The notes under the pieces are model-generated. The model made no database searches and was not told the DNA's origin. It saw only the letters and a list, made by a program, of their open reading frames with translations. A DNA stretch of 64,000 nt from JABMQB01 sp964575025 (lineage in GTDB: Bacteria > Bacteroidota > Bacteroidia > Bacteroidales > Prolixibacteraceae), in assembly GCA_964575025.1 (NCBI GenBank), contig CAZNPV010000012.1, positions 21,582 through 85,581 on the forward strand, given 5' to 3'. A program made the translations under genes and the position numbers. The first letter of the stretch is position 1; every line of letters begins with the position of its first letter. Shown here one piece after another: positions 37,108 through 45,029 of the stretch.

Positions 37108-38139
37108 CTATTTTCTTTTCATTTCGGGGAGAAAGATTTCTGAAACCTCACGGATTGACTGATCGATGCTTTTATACCTGAAACCGGATATTTTCTTTGT
37201 GATTTTTGTTCCGTCGAAATAAAATTTCCGGTTTGAACCAACCAGGGTATCGCGGGTAAGAGCAGGAGGTTTCCCAGTAAAAAGACTCCCCAGAGCAGAT
37301 GCCCGCCATGCGATCCCCAGCAAAGCATCCGGAACATAATAACGGGGTCGTTTTTTGTTCAGTTCATCGGCTATAGCCGAAAACAACTCCTTAAAACTCA
37401 GGTTTTCCGCACTGAGCAGAAACCGTTGGTTTTTGCATTTCTGAAAATTTTCGTCCTTCATTAAAAAAAGGATGGCCCGGACTACATCAGCCACGTCGAC
37501 ATAGCCGGTGACTCCCCTGGTATAAAATAACAATCCGTCATAGACCGTTTTAAACAGCCTCGGGCTTCCCGATTCCCAATTGCCAGGACCCAGGATCATC
37601 GACGGATTCACGATCACCGCATTCAGCCCCTCCTGAATGCCGCGCCACACTTCTGCTTCAGAATAAAATTTGCTTACCGAGTATCCGGTATTCTTTTTAT
37701 TGGGAAGCCAGCTTGTGGTTTCAGTTACCGGTGTTCCGTCGGATGTTCGTCCCAACGCTGCAATTGAACTTACCTGGCAGAATTTTTTCACACCCTGGAA
37801 CAACGAGGCATTCACCAGATTAGCTGTACCCTGTACATTGTTGTGAATCATCATTCTCTTCTCAGAAGATAAGAAGGAAACAAGAGCTGCACAATGATAC
37901 ACTTCATCGACACCATACAGCATATCTTCTGTCGCAAAATAATCGAGGATATCCCCTTCCACCCAATGAATCTTATCAAACAGACTTTTATATTCCGGAG
38001 TATACCAGGAAAAGATCTTTACGGTATGATTCAGGTTGCTGGTTTTTCGTTTCAGGGCCCTGACCTGATCTCCTCTTTTCACCAGCTCAAGCAATAAATG
38101 AGCTCCCACCAATCCGGTACCTCCTGTAACAAATTTCAT
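37108..38139 (-). CDS. NAD-dependent epimerase/dehydratase family protein
   Basis: This 343-residue extended short-chain dehydrogenase begins MKFVTGGTGLVGAHLLLELV, with the GxxGxxG NAD(P)-binding loop. The active-site Tyr-Lys pair appears as YSVSKFYSE (YxxxK) near residue 150. Similar Bacteroidota proteins resemble dihydroflavonol 4-reductase or 3-beta-hydroxysteroid dehydrogenase, but the substrate cannot be told. It starts 19 bases after the end of the creatininase-family gene, so the two are probably co-transcribed. Confidence 0.82.
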   Translation of the reverse strand: MKFVTGGTGLVGAHLLLELVKRGDQVRALKRKTSNLNHTVKIFSWYTPEYKSLFDKIHWVEGDILDYFATEDMLYGVDEVYHCAALVSFLSSEKRMMIHNNVQGTANLVNASLFQGVKKFCQVSSIAALGRTSDGTPVTETTSWLPNKKNTGYSVSKFYSEAEVWRGIQEGLNAVIVNPSMILGPGNWESGSPRLFKTVYDGLLFYTRGVTGYVDVADVVRAILFLMKDENFQKCKNQRFLLSAENLSFKELFSAIADELNKKRPRYYVPDALLGIAWRASALGSLFTGKPPALTRDTLVGSNRKFYFDGTKITKKISGFRYKSIDQSIREVSEIFLPEMKRK

Positions 38140-38158
38140 GCTGTCCTTTTATGGTATC

Positions 38159-38926
38159 TCATTTCTCATACAAATCAGCTATATCATGCTTTCCCAGATC
38201 AATCAAAAAATCAGCCATCTCAGAAATCACAGCATCCAGGAATTTTTTTCCTTTTTCAGCCGTTGCTTTCTCCGGGTTTCCAATGCCAGTATCTTCAGTC
38301 ACGTTAGTCCAGTTTCTGGGAGTCCATGCTTTTTTCCGGTTAAGCGCATCTATGCTGAATTTCTTTGCCTTTCCGCTTCCGGCTTTCCCGAGAGGCAAAA
38401 CCAGTTCCGGGAAATAGTATAACATAATGCTTGTTTCCATTTCACCCGCATGGTCCCCCTCTTCCTCAAAGTAGTCAGCGTTGGGAAACAACCGGAACCA
38501 TTCCATCAGCCCCAGAAACAGATCACGGGAATCCATCTGAAGTTCACGGATGATGGATTTAAACTCATTGCCACCATGGCCATTGGCAATAACCACTTTT
38601 CTGATCCCTTGTCCGTAAAGGGCCTCCAGCAAATCTTTCAAAAGAGTCCGCTGGGTGGAGGGACGTACCGGCAAACAGAAAGGCAATTCAAGCTGTCCGG
38701 GATTTTGTACTCCAAACGGAATAGCCGGCAGAACCATCACCTTGCATCCGCGCTCCCAGGCTTTACAGGCAGCCTCTTCCACAATGCGGGAAGTCTCCAT
38801 GGTATCGGTACCATAAGGTAAATGGTAATTGTGAGGTTCGGTAGCCCCCCAGGGAAGGACAGCAATGTCATACCTGCTCTCTTTGACTTTGGCCCAGTTA
38901 ACTTCCTGAAGAATATAAGGTCTCAT
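38159..38926 (-). CDS. Creatininase family protein
   Basis: This 255-residue amidohydrolase-like protein of the creatininase family has LPWGATEPHNYHLPYGTDT near residue 30, including metal-binding Glu, His and Asp, then NGHGGNE (near 117) and the later GDHAGEMETSIMLY. Members hydrolyse creatinine, or act on formamides in flavin, folate and mycofactocin chemistry; the specific reaction is not predictable. The metal ligands seen are intact. It forms an apparent two-gene unit with the downstream SDR enzyme. Confidence 0.85.
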   Translation of the reverse strand: MRPYILQEVNWAKVKESRYDIAVLPWGATEPHNYHLPYGTDTMETSRIVEEAACKAWERGCKVMVLPAIPFGVQNPGQLELPFCLPVRPSTQRTLLKDLLEALYGQGIRKVVIANGHGGNEFKSIIRELQMDSRDLFLGLMEWFRLFPNADYFEEEGDHAGEMETSIMLYYFPELVLPLGKAGSGKAKKFSIDALNRKKAWTPRNWTNVTEDTGIGNPEKATAEKGKKFLDAVISEMADFLIDLGKHDIADLYEK

Positions 38927-39090
38927 CGTGTGTTGATTTATTTATTTCATGTAAATGTATCTTTTTCCTGAAAAAATAAAAAGAACATCCCCATGTATTC
39001 AACTTAATAAGATTGGAACCAGGTTGCTCCAAACGCAAAAAGAACGCATCGTTCTCATGTTCCTGGCTCAGTATAAACAACGACAACAAT

Positions 39091-39124
39091 AAAAAAAAAG
39101 AGTTGTAGATCTGATTTCTACAAC
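39091..39124 (-). terminator. Intrinsic terminator of the ECF sigma operon
   Basis: An 8-base stem, GTTGTAGA/TCTACAAC (39102-39109 with 39117-39124), has a 7-base loop. On the minus strand it is followed by TCTTTTTTTTT. It lies 28 bases past the end of the outer-membrane protein gene. Confidence 0.85.
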
Positions 39125-39151
39125 CCTGATGCTATTCAGTAATGCTGTTTT

Positions 39152-40057
39152 TTAAATGTTAGGGAATGAAAATCCGATGGTAAGGGGATGCAACTCCGGC
39201 CCTTTGTTTGTTTCAAACAAAGGAACCATGCTGTAGTTAGCGAATATACACAGATCTCCGAATCCAATTCGTGCAGTCAGGTCGTATGTAAATTGATTGA
39301 TATTAAAACGGCCTTTGTCCTTGTATTTATCATTCTTGTATTTGTATTTCGTATGGGATCCAAGATACAAACCACCGATCACACCGGCACTGATATATAC
39401 CCGTGTATATCTCAACCGAAGCGGAGTTTTCCATTCGAACATGAGAGGAGCTGTAAAGTAGGAAACATGAAGTTTTGATTTTTTTAGCCCCTCCTGAGTC
39501 AACGGCAGAGGCTGAATCCGGTTATTTTCATTGATGATCGTTACCGGGTTGTCCAATGCAAAATCCTTAAAACTGAATCCCAGGCCGGTAACCAAAGCGA
39601 AATTATTGGCCCGGTTACGAAAGGCCCATTCTGCAAAGTTCAGGTTAAAAGCAATTGATTTCGGGTAGTTTAAATCCATAAACGGATCGCCGCCATACAT
39701 TGAATAATCTGTATTCTGAAATGTATTAATACCCCATTCCACACCTGCCCAGTGGGCATTAAAATTACCGGTCCATTTTCGAATATCCCTATCCCTATCA
39801 ACCTCGATGTGAGTCTTTTCCCCCTCATCCACCACTTCGAAAACACGACTGCCAATCCTGATCCGGGTTGTGTCCCCCCTGTCGTCGGTAATAACCTCCA
39901 CACCCCGTTCATTGCCGACTTTTACCTGTGATCCGTGACCGCTGTCCACAACCATTACTACATTTTTTTTATTCATCCTGATTTTTGTGGAATCCACCTG
40001 GCCTATTCCCTGAAAAGAACATACAAAAGCTGTGAGAATAATTAGAAGTCGTTTCAT
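39152..40057 (-). CDS. PorT-like outer-membrane beta-barrel protein
   Basis: This 301-residue protein has a signal peptide (LLIILTAFVCSFQGIGQ). An Asp/Lys-rich segment (residues about 25-95) precedes an eight-strand-like barrel (from WTGNFNAHWAGVEWGINTF on) ending in an aromatic strand, HPLTIGFSFPNI. Such small barrels in Bacteroidota are often called outer membrane beta-barrel or PorT family; specific function is unknown. It is the last gene of a sigma factor, anti-sigma-like, barrel operon, so it may be a target of that envelope-stress circuit. A terminator follows. Confidence 0.75.
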   Translation of the reverse strand: MKRLLIILTAFVCSFQGIGQVDSTKIRMNKKNVVMVVDSGHGSQVKVGNERGVEVITDDRGDTTRIRIGSRVFEVVDEGEKTHIEVDRDRDIRKWTGNFNAHWAGVEWGINTFQNTDYSMYGGDPFMDLNYPKSIAFNLNFAEWAFRNRANNFALVTGLGFSFKDFALDNPVTIINENNRIQPLPLTQEGLKKSKLHVSYFTAPLMFEWKTPLRLRYTRVYISAGVIGGLYLGSHTKYKYKNDKYKDKGRFNINQFTYDLTARIGFGDLCIFANYSMVPLFETNKGPELHPLTIGFSFPNI

Positions 40058-40133
40058 ACTTTTTAATTTTTACGTTTGGAGTATGACGGATACTACGGGA
40101 AAGAAGTTACAACGGAAACAACAACAATTAAAC

Positions 40134-41180
40134 CTACTCTTCATTTCTACGGATTGGTATGGAAAATGCAAGCAACCGGGTTTCAAGCATCAATCCGGAT
40201 ATCTCCCCTTCTTCATTGGTGTCGTAAGTAAATTTATTGTTCGATATTCCCGAAAAAAGTTTTAATCCTGCTTTTGCTATATCATCCAGTTGAAGTTCAT
40301 CAAAGCCTGTTTTTCCTCTGATCTTGTCGCCCAGCAACATTTTCTCCTGCAAATTTTCATTGCCGGAGAACTCCTTATGGAAAAATTCCGGCGGAATTGC
40401 CAGAGCAAGTACAGGTTTCTCCACATCTATAAATGCAGGTTTTCCGGATAAATAAGCTGGAAGAAGGGTGTCGTATCCTGCAACAAAAGTTTCCTTTTCA
40501 ACCGCACTACCTTTATCTGGTTCTCCGGTATTTTTATCCGGTTCTGTTTTTGTACGATCCGCTGTTACCGTTTTACCTGTTGATATTTGTGGTTCTGTTT
40601 TTTCTGTGTTCTGTTGTATCTGAACCGGAATTTCGGGTACCGGTTCTTTTGTGAATTGAACCATCCGGGCTACCGGCACATCCATTTCGTTATTCTGTTT
40701 CAAAAAAACAGAAACCGCAAATACAAGAATCAGCATGGCTGCAATCCTGAACGCAGATCTGAGCAATTTCACTCCCGGAGTTTCTTTGTAAAGCGAGATT
40801 TTTTTTGGAAACAAAATCGTCTCGTCAGCTTTCATCCGGGTTCTCATAAACTGTTTATACTCTTTTTTTTTCTCCGGATGTTCGTTAAGGTATTTTTTGA
40901 AGCCGGCAATTTCTTCCTCTGTAAAATCCTTTTCAAGAATCGCAATGCAGGCATTGTCAAAATGATCCTGCAAATCGTATTTTTCTTTATATAGTTTTTC
41001 TTTCAGGGGAAAGACTTTTTTTGGGGGAGGAATGCTGAACAATTTAATTTTCTGAAGTTCCTCTTTGAGGTCAGGATTTTTCTGAAGAAATTCAAGAAAC
41101 TCATCAATTCGTGTATCATCGAGGGTACCATCAAGGTAATCGATAAAAAAAACTTCGTAATTATCTCTCGTAATTCTCAT
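40134..41180 (-). CDS. Anti-sigma-like membrane protein with duplicated N-terminal domain
   Basis: This 348-residue protein lies 1 base after the ECF sigma gene. Its N-terminus holds two related units, residues about 6-66 and 71-133. Each has an acidic helix pair, a stretch like FLQKNPDLKEEL / YLNEHPEKKKEY, and an end like FPLKEKLYKE / FPKKISLYKE. A single transmembrane helix follows (about 141-160), then a periplasmic region rich in Pro, Thr and Glu. This topology (cytoplasmic sigma-binding part, one helix, periplasmic sensor) is typical of anti-sigma factors. No zinc-finger cysteines are seen, so the assignment rests on context and topology. Confidence 0.7.
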   Translation of the reverse strand: MRITRDNYEVFFIDYLDGTLDDTRIDEFLEFLQKNPDLKEELQKIKLFSIPPPKKVFPLKEKLYKEKYDLQDHFDNACIAILEKDFTEEEIAGFKKYLNEHPEKKKEYKQFMRTRMKADETILFPKKISLYKETPGVKLLRSAFRIAAMLILVFAVSVFLKQNNEMDVPVARMVQFTKEPVPEIPVQIQQNTEKTEPQISTGKTVTADRTKTEPDKNTGEPDKGSAVEKETFVAGYDTLLPAYLSGKPAFIDVEKPVLALAIPPEFFHKEFSGNENLQEKMLLGDKIRGKTGFDELQLDDIAKAGLKLFSGISNNKFTYDTNEEGEISGLMLETRLLAFSIPIRRNEE

Positions 41181-41181
41181 C

Positions 41182-41667
41182 TTAAACTAAAACATCCAGA
41201 TTTCCTATACACTCTTTCAAAAAAACCCTTGCTCTGTATATGTACACTTTAACCTGCGATTCCGTTAAAGAAGCCATTTCTGCAATTTCTTTATACGAAT
41301 ATCCTTCATAATCACGAAGCAACAGGACCATTTTCTGAACATCCGGAAGCCGGTCTGTCACTACTTCCAGGACCTCCCGGATATCTGAATAATGTTCACA
41401 GTGTCCGGTTTCTGTTATTTTCAGATCTTCTGTTGAGCTCATCCGTTGTTCTTTTCTGATCCGGTCAATCAATGTATGGTATGCCGTTGAAAACAGGTAT
41501 TGCCTTACACTGAGAAAATTAACAGAGCTACATTTCGTCCAGAGTTTTTCATAACTATCCTGGACAATATCCTCTGCTTTATGGCTGTCCTTACTGATTT
41601 TCACTACAAACCGGTAAACTCTGTCAGAATACAAATCAACAGACTGGTTATATTCTTCTATTGTCAT
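41182..41667 (-). CDS. ECF-type RNA polymerase sigma factor
   Basis: This 161-residue sigma-70 family factor of the extracytoplasmic type shows region 2 in HKAEDIVQDSYEKLWTK and region 4 in LRDYEGYSYKEIAEMASL followed by ESQVKVYIYRARVFLKE. It directs RNA polymerase to a small regulon, normally held in check by the neighbouring anti-sigma factor. A TGTAAC-N16-CGTC sequence lies just upstream on the same strand, fitting ECF promoter motifs and suggesting self-regulation. The operon continues into the anti-sigma-like and barrel genes. Confidence 0.92.
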   Translation of the reverse strand: MTIEEYNQSVDLYSDRVYRFVVKISKDSHKAEDIVQDSYEKLWTKCSSVNFLSVRQYLFSTAYHTLIDRIRKEQRMSSTEDLKITETGHCEHYSDIREVLEVVTDRLPDVQKMVLLLRDYEGYSYKEIAEMASLTESQVKVYIYRARVFLKECIGNLDVLV

Positions 41668-41697
41668 TTCATGGCATTGGGCAGTTTCTAAGGGTAG

Positions 41698-41723
41698 GAC
41701 GGGTAAAAAAGCGAAATGTTACA
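41698..41723 (-). promoter_or_regulatory. ECF-type promoter before the sigma factor gene
   Basis: The minus strand reads TGTAAC (41723-41718), 16 bases, CGTC (41701-41698), ending 31 bases before the sigma gene start. The pair resembles known ECF promoters such as the B. subtilis SigX type (TGTAAC, about 17 bases, CGTC). It differs from the housekeeping TAnnTTTG sites elsewhere in the window. Confidence 0.6.
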
Positions 41724-41761
41724 GGGAGTCCCCTTTTACATTTGTAGCTTTTTTGTATTGC

Positions 41762-41841
41762 CAGGAAAAACCATTCGTTATAGTGACAACCGATGACAAC
41801 ATCAATTCCGCTGCAGTGCTGCAGGCGCCAGGGTTTTTCCT
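41762..41841. repeat. 11-base perfect inverted repeat with long spacer
   Basis: CAGGAAAAACC (41762-41772) and GGTTTTTCCTG (41831-41841) are exact reverse complements separated by 58 bases. The repeat fills the gap between the ilvE end and the ECF promoter. It could form a large hairpin in the ilvE 3' region, but no T tract follows. Confidence 0.5.
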
Positions 41842-41850
41842 GTGAGGATA

Positions 41851-42864
41851 TTATTCAAGGACTTCTACCCAGCCATGTGTATCCGGTTCATCGCCGTACT
41901 GGATCGCCCGGAGTTTTTGATACAACTTAGCAGACCATTTCCCCGGATTTTTTCCATAGGTAAACCATTTCTTTTTATCGGCATCAAAGACTCCTTTTAT
42001 GGGGGAGATCACTGCTGCTGTTCCGCAGGCCCCTACTTCTTCAAATGTTTCCAATTCTTCATAGGGGACCTTCCGGCGTTCGATCTTTAACCCCATTTCT
42101 TCGGCTAATACCATCAGGCTTTTATTGGTTATGGAAGGCAAAATGGAGTCGGAAAGGGGAGTAATGTACGTATTGTCTCTTATTCCGAAAAAATTAGCCG
42201 GACCACATTCATCAAGGTATTTTTTCTCTTTGCTGTCGAGGTAGAGAACTGCGGAGAAACCATCCTTTTTGGCTTTCATCCCTTCAACCATACTGGCTGC
42301 ATAATTGCCCCCTACTTTGTATTTTCCGGTACCCTGAGGAGCTGCACGGTCGTATCCGCGCATGATCACCAGGTCGGTAGGTTGGAAACCCTCAGGAAAA
42401 TAAGGACCCACAGGAGTTACAAACACGATAAACAGGTATTCATTGGAAGGCTTGACACCAATCTGCGGTCCTGTGCCTATAAGCAAGGGCCTTATATATA
42501 AGGATGCCCCCGATTCATAAGGAGGAATGTAGGCATGGTTCATTCGCACTGCCATCCGTACTGCTTCCATAAACTTCTCAACCGGCAGCCGGGCCATTAA
42601 AATTCCATCGCAGGAATGCTGAAGCCTTTTGGCATTCTCATCCATCCGGAAAATCCTGACTTTCCCGTCTTTCCCTTTGAAAGCTTTTAATCCCTCAAAG
42701 GCTTCCTGACCGTAATGCAATGTGGTGGCTGACATATGAAGGTTGATTAAAACCGATGAGCTTATTTCCAGTTCGCCCCACTGGCCATTGCGGTACCAAC
42801 ACCTTATGTTGTAATCGGTATCCCGGTATCCGAATCCCAGATTTTTCCAATCAAGATTTTCCAT
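41851..42864 (-). CDS. ilvE: Branched-chain amino acid aminotransferase
   Basis: This 337-residue fold-type IV PLP enzyme catalyses the last step of Val, Leu and Ile synthesis. LHYGQEAFEGLKAF near residue 55 is the family signature. The PLP lysine lies in GTGKYKVGGNYAAS near residue 185, and YLDECGPANFFG and GACGTAAVISPI follow. Length and motifs fit the BCAT2-like group. It appears monocistronic and is divergent from dapL. Confidence 0.94.
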   Translation of the reverse strand: MENLDWKNLGFGYRDTDYNIRCWYRNGQWGELEISSSVLINLHMSATTLHYGQEAFEGLKAFKGKDGKVRIFRMDENAKRLQHSCDGILMARLPVEKFMEAVRMAVRMNHAYIPPYESGASLYIRPLLIGTGPQIGVKPSNEYLFIVFVTPVGPYFPEGFQPTDLVIMRGYDRAAPQGTGKYKVGGNYAASMVEGMKAKKDGFSAVLYLDSKEKKYLDECGPANFFGIRDNTYITPLSDSILPSITNKSLMVLAEEMGLKIERRKVPYEELETFEEVGACGTAAVISPIKGVFDADKKKWFTYGKNPGKWSAKLYQKLRAIQYGDEPDTHGWVEVLE

Positions 42865-43062
42865 TGCTTTTTACCTATATGATTTTACATTAAAAGAATC
42901 CTTCCCGGATTATACAGTATAACAAAATAACAAAAAAAACCGTTACCAACGAACGATATTTCTCAACTACCCACTGAAATGCCTGATTTTTTGCCTCTCC
43001 TGAACAGGGATCCTACATTAAATCTGTTTTCTGTTCCTTTTTTCTCTGTATTCCCATTTTAT

Positions 43063-43070
43063 TACCTTTG
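43063..43070 (+). promoter_or_regulatory. Putative -7 promoter element for dapL
   Basis: TACCTTTG matches TAnnTTTG and lies 37 bases before the ATG at 43108. It falls inside the longer upstream in-frame extension, which supports the later start. Confidence 0.5.
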
Positions 43071-43107
43071 CAACTCCTTTTATTCAGGAATCACTAAAAC
43101 CAACCCT

Positions 43108-44337
43108 ATGGCATTCATAAATGAGCATTATCTAAAACTTCAGGCCGGGTATCTGTTCCCGGAAATCGGGAGAAGAGTATCGGACTTCAAATCGGCGCAT
43201 CCAGAGAGGAAAGTCATTGACATGGGAATTGGCGATGTTACGCAACCTCTGGTACCTTCGGTGATAAAAGCATTCCATGAAGGAGTGGATGAGATGGCCC
43301 GTATTGAAACCTTTAAAGGGTATGGTCCGGAGCAAGGCTATGGGTTTCTGAGAGAATCCATTGCCCAGAACGCTTATTTATCCCGCGGCGTTGAGATTCA
43401 TGCCGGTGAGATTTTCATTTCCGACGGGTCAAAATGTGACACGGGAAACATCCAGGAAATCTTCGGACATGAAAACAAGATTGCCATCTGTGACCCGGTC
43501 TACCCGGTTTATTCCGACACAACGGTCATGGCCGGAAAAACAGGCTCCCGTAAGAAGAACGGCTATTACGAAGGTATTATTTACATGCCCTGCACCGAAG
43601 AAAACAGATTTATCCCTGAACTACCTGAAGAAGTCCCCGGGCTGATCTTTCTCTGTTTTCCCAACAATCCTACTGGCGCTGTAGCCACAAAAGAAGAATT
43701 AAAAAAATGGGTCGATTATGCCATCGCCCACAAAAGCATTATTCTTTACGATGCTGCCTATGAAGCATTTATTCAGGAGGAGAGCATCCCTCACTCAATC
43801 TTTGAAATAGAAGGAGCCAAAAGGGTAGCCATTGAATTCCGCAGTTTTTCAAAAACTGCCGGATTTACCGGAACCCGTTGTGCTTTTACGGTTATCCCTG
43901 AAGAACTGGTCGCTTACGACAGCAAAGGGAAAACCCATCCGGTCAAAAAATTCTGGAACCGGCGGCAAGCCACAAAATTTAACGGAGTATCCTATCCGGT
44001 ACAGAAAGCGGCGGCAGCCGTATATACTGAAAAAGGGCAAAAAGAGGTCAGGGAACTAATTGCCTACTATCTGGAGAATGCCCGGCTCATGGATGAAAGT
44101 CTGCAGACTGCAGGGTTTAAGGTTTTCGGAGGAAAGAATGCCCCTTATATCTGGATGAAAACTCCCAACAACATCCCTTCGTGGGATTTCTTTGACAAGC
44201 TGCTGAACGAAGCCCAGGTAGTGGGGACTCCCGGTTCGGGGTTCGGTCCTTCGGGCGAAGGCTATTTTCGCTTCTCGGCATTCGCCAACAGGGAAAACGT
44301 TCTGGAAGCAATGGAGCGGATTAAGCATCTGAGCTAA
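43108..44337 (+). CDS. dapL: LL-diaminopimelate aminotransferase
   Basis: DapL converts tetrahydrodipicolinate directly to LL-diaminopimelate for lysine and peptidoglycan. From the ATG at 43108 it has 409 residues and begins MAFINEHYLKLQAGYLFPEI, exactly the DapL opening. The DMGIGDVTQPL, GYGPEQGYGFLRE and FISDGSKCDTGN motifs are present, and the PLP lysine is in SFSKTAGFTGTRC. An in-frame ATG at 42979 would add 43 unrelated residues and would lie upstream of the predicted promoter. It appears monocistronic. Confidence 0.95.
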   Translation: MAFINEHYLKLQAGYLFPEIGRRVSDFKSAHPERKVIDMGIGDVTQPLVPSVIKAFHEGVDEMARIETFKGYGPEQGYGFLRESIAQNAYLSRGVEIHAGEIFISDGSKCDTGNIQEIFGHENKIAICDPVYPVYSDTTVMAGKTGSRKKNGYYEGIIYMPCTEENRFIPELPEEVPGLIFLCFPNNPTGAVATKEELKKWVDYAIAHKSIILYDAAYEAFIQEESIPHSIFEIEGAKRVAIEFRSFSKTAGFTGTRCAFTVIPEELVAYDSKGKTHPVKKFWNRRQATKFNGVSYPVQKAAAAVYTEKGQKEVRELIAYYLENARLMDESLQTAGFKVFGGKNAPYIWMKTPNNIPSWDFFDKLLNEAQVVGTPGSGFGPSGEGYFRFSAFANRENVLEAMERIKHLS

Positions 44338-44402
44338 TTACAGAGAAAGGCAACATAAGGTCCGGTTAAAAAAGCCGGGCCAATGCAAACTCAACGGCTG
44401 CT

Positions 44403-44597
44403 TTATTTGCCTGCCGGGACAGGAACTTCCAGGTCCCTGCATATTTTCTCTGCTGTAAATGGTTTAATCTCCTTATGCCGGGGGACCGTAGATACTTTTG
44501 TTGAATGTGGATTATAAAAAAGGCTATGTCTTTTTCCTTCCCGGAGCAAATAGCATCCATGATTTTTCAGGTGTTTGAGTAATTTATCCCTTTTCAT
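44403..44597 (-). CDS. hicA: HicA family mRNA interferase toxin
   Basis: This 64-residue protein has the double-stranded RNA-binding-like HicA fold. It starts KRDKLLKHLKNHGCYLLREG and has the presumed catalytic His in GKRHSLFYNP near residue 24; RHKEIKPFTAEKICRDL closes the domain. HicA toxins cleave mRNAs when not bound by HicB. The gene overlaps hicB by 4 bases (ATGA), so toxin translation is coupled to antitoxin. The order is antitoxin first, the less common hicBA arrangement. Confidence 0.88.
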   Translation of the reverse strand: MKRDKLLKHLKNHGCYLLREGKRHSLFYNPHSTKVSTVPRHKEIKPFTAEKICRDLEVPVPAGK

Positions 44598-44830
44598 TCC
44601 GCAAATCTCAAAGGTTCGCGAAAAATTTTTGAGGTTTGTCCTAATTTTTCCTGGGATAAAATTTTATTGGAATCGAGAACCAATAAAATTGCTTCTTTTA
44701 AATTCTCTCTTGCTTCATCAATGGTTTCTCCCTGTGAATTTGCACCCGGGATTTCTTCAACAAAAGCGGAATATCCTCCCAAAGGTTCTTCAACAAATAC
44801 AGCCGTTAATGAAAGCTTATTTAAAATCAT
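44594..44830 (-). CDS. hicB: HicB family antitoxin
   Basis: From the ATG at 44830 this protein has 78 residues and starts MILNKLSLTAVFVEEPLGGYSAF, followed by EEIPGANSQGETIDEARENLKEAILLVL, the HicB partial RNase H-like fold. It neutralises HicA and usually represses its own promoter, but no separate DNA-binding domain is visible in the short C-terminus. An ATG at 44851 would add seven residues but overlaps a -7-like element, so the later start is preferred. It precedes hicA in a two-gene operon. Confidence 0.88.
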   Translation of the reverse strand: MILNKLSLTAVFVEEPLGGYSAFVEEIPGANSQGETIDEARENLKEAILLVLDSNKILSQEKLGQTSKIFREPLRFAE

Positions 44831-44848
44831 AATCCTGATAACATTATA

Positions 44849-44856
44849 CAAAGATA
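44849..44856 (-). promoter_or_regulatory. Putative -7 promoter element for hicBA
   Basis: The minus strand reads TATCTTTG, matching TAnnTTTG, 18 bases before the preferred hicB ATG (44830). Confidence 0.45.
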
Positions 44857-45029
44857 TAAAATTTTCGCAGGAAATTCTTCCCTAACTGTGATCAGCTAAC
44901 ACGCAAAAAATAGTTCGTACTATTTGTTAATAAAGAAAATATAGAAAAAGATTCCCTATTTTCAGCCTGAAGGTAAGCTCCTCATGGTTTCGTTGCCAAT
45001 GCCAGGTAATTTCCCGGGATTTCGACTTT

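Noticed and set aside
38098..38422. Several overlapping plus-strand frames opposite the SDR and creatininase genes
   Set aside because: They are antisense shadows of well-supported genes, with no start context, motifs or operon partners.
42979..43107. N-terminal extension of dapL
   Set aside because: The 43 extra codons have no similarity to the family, and a TACCTTTG promoter element lies within them.
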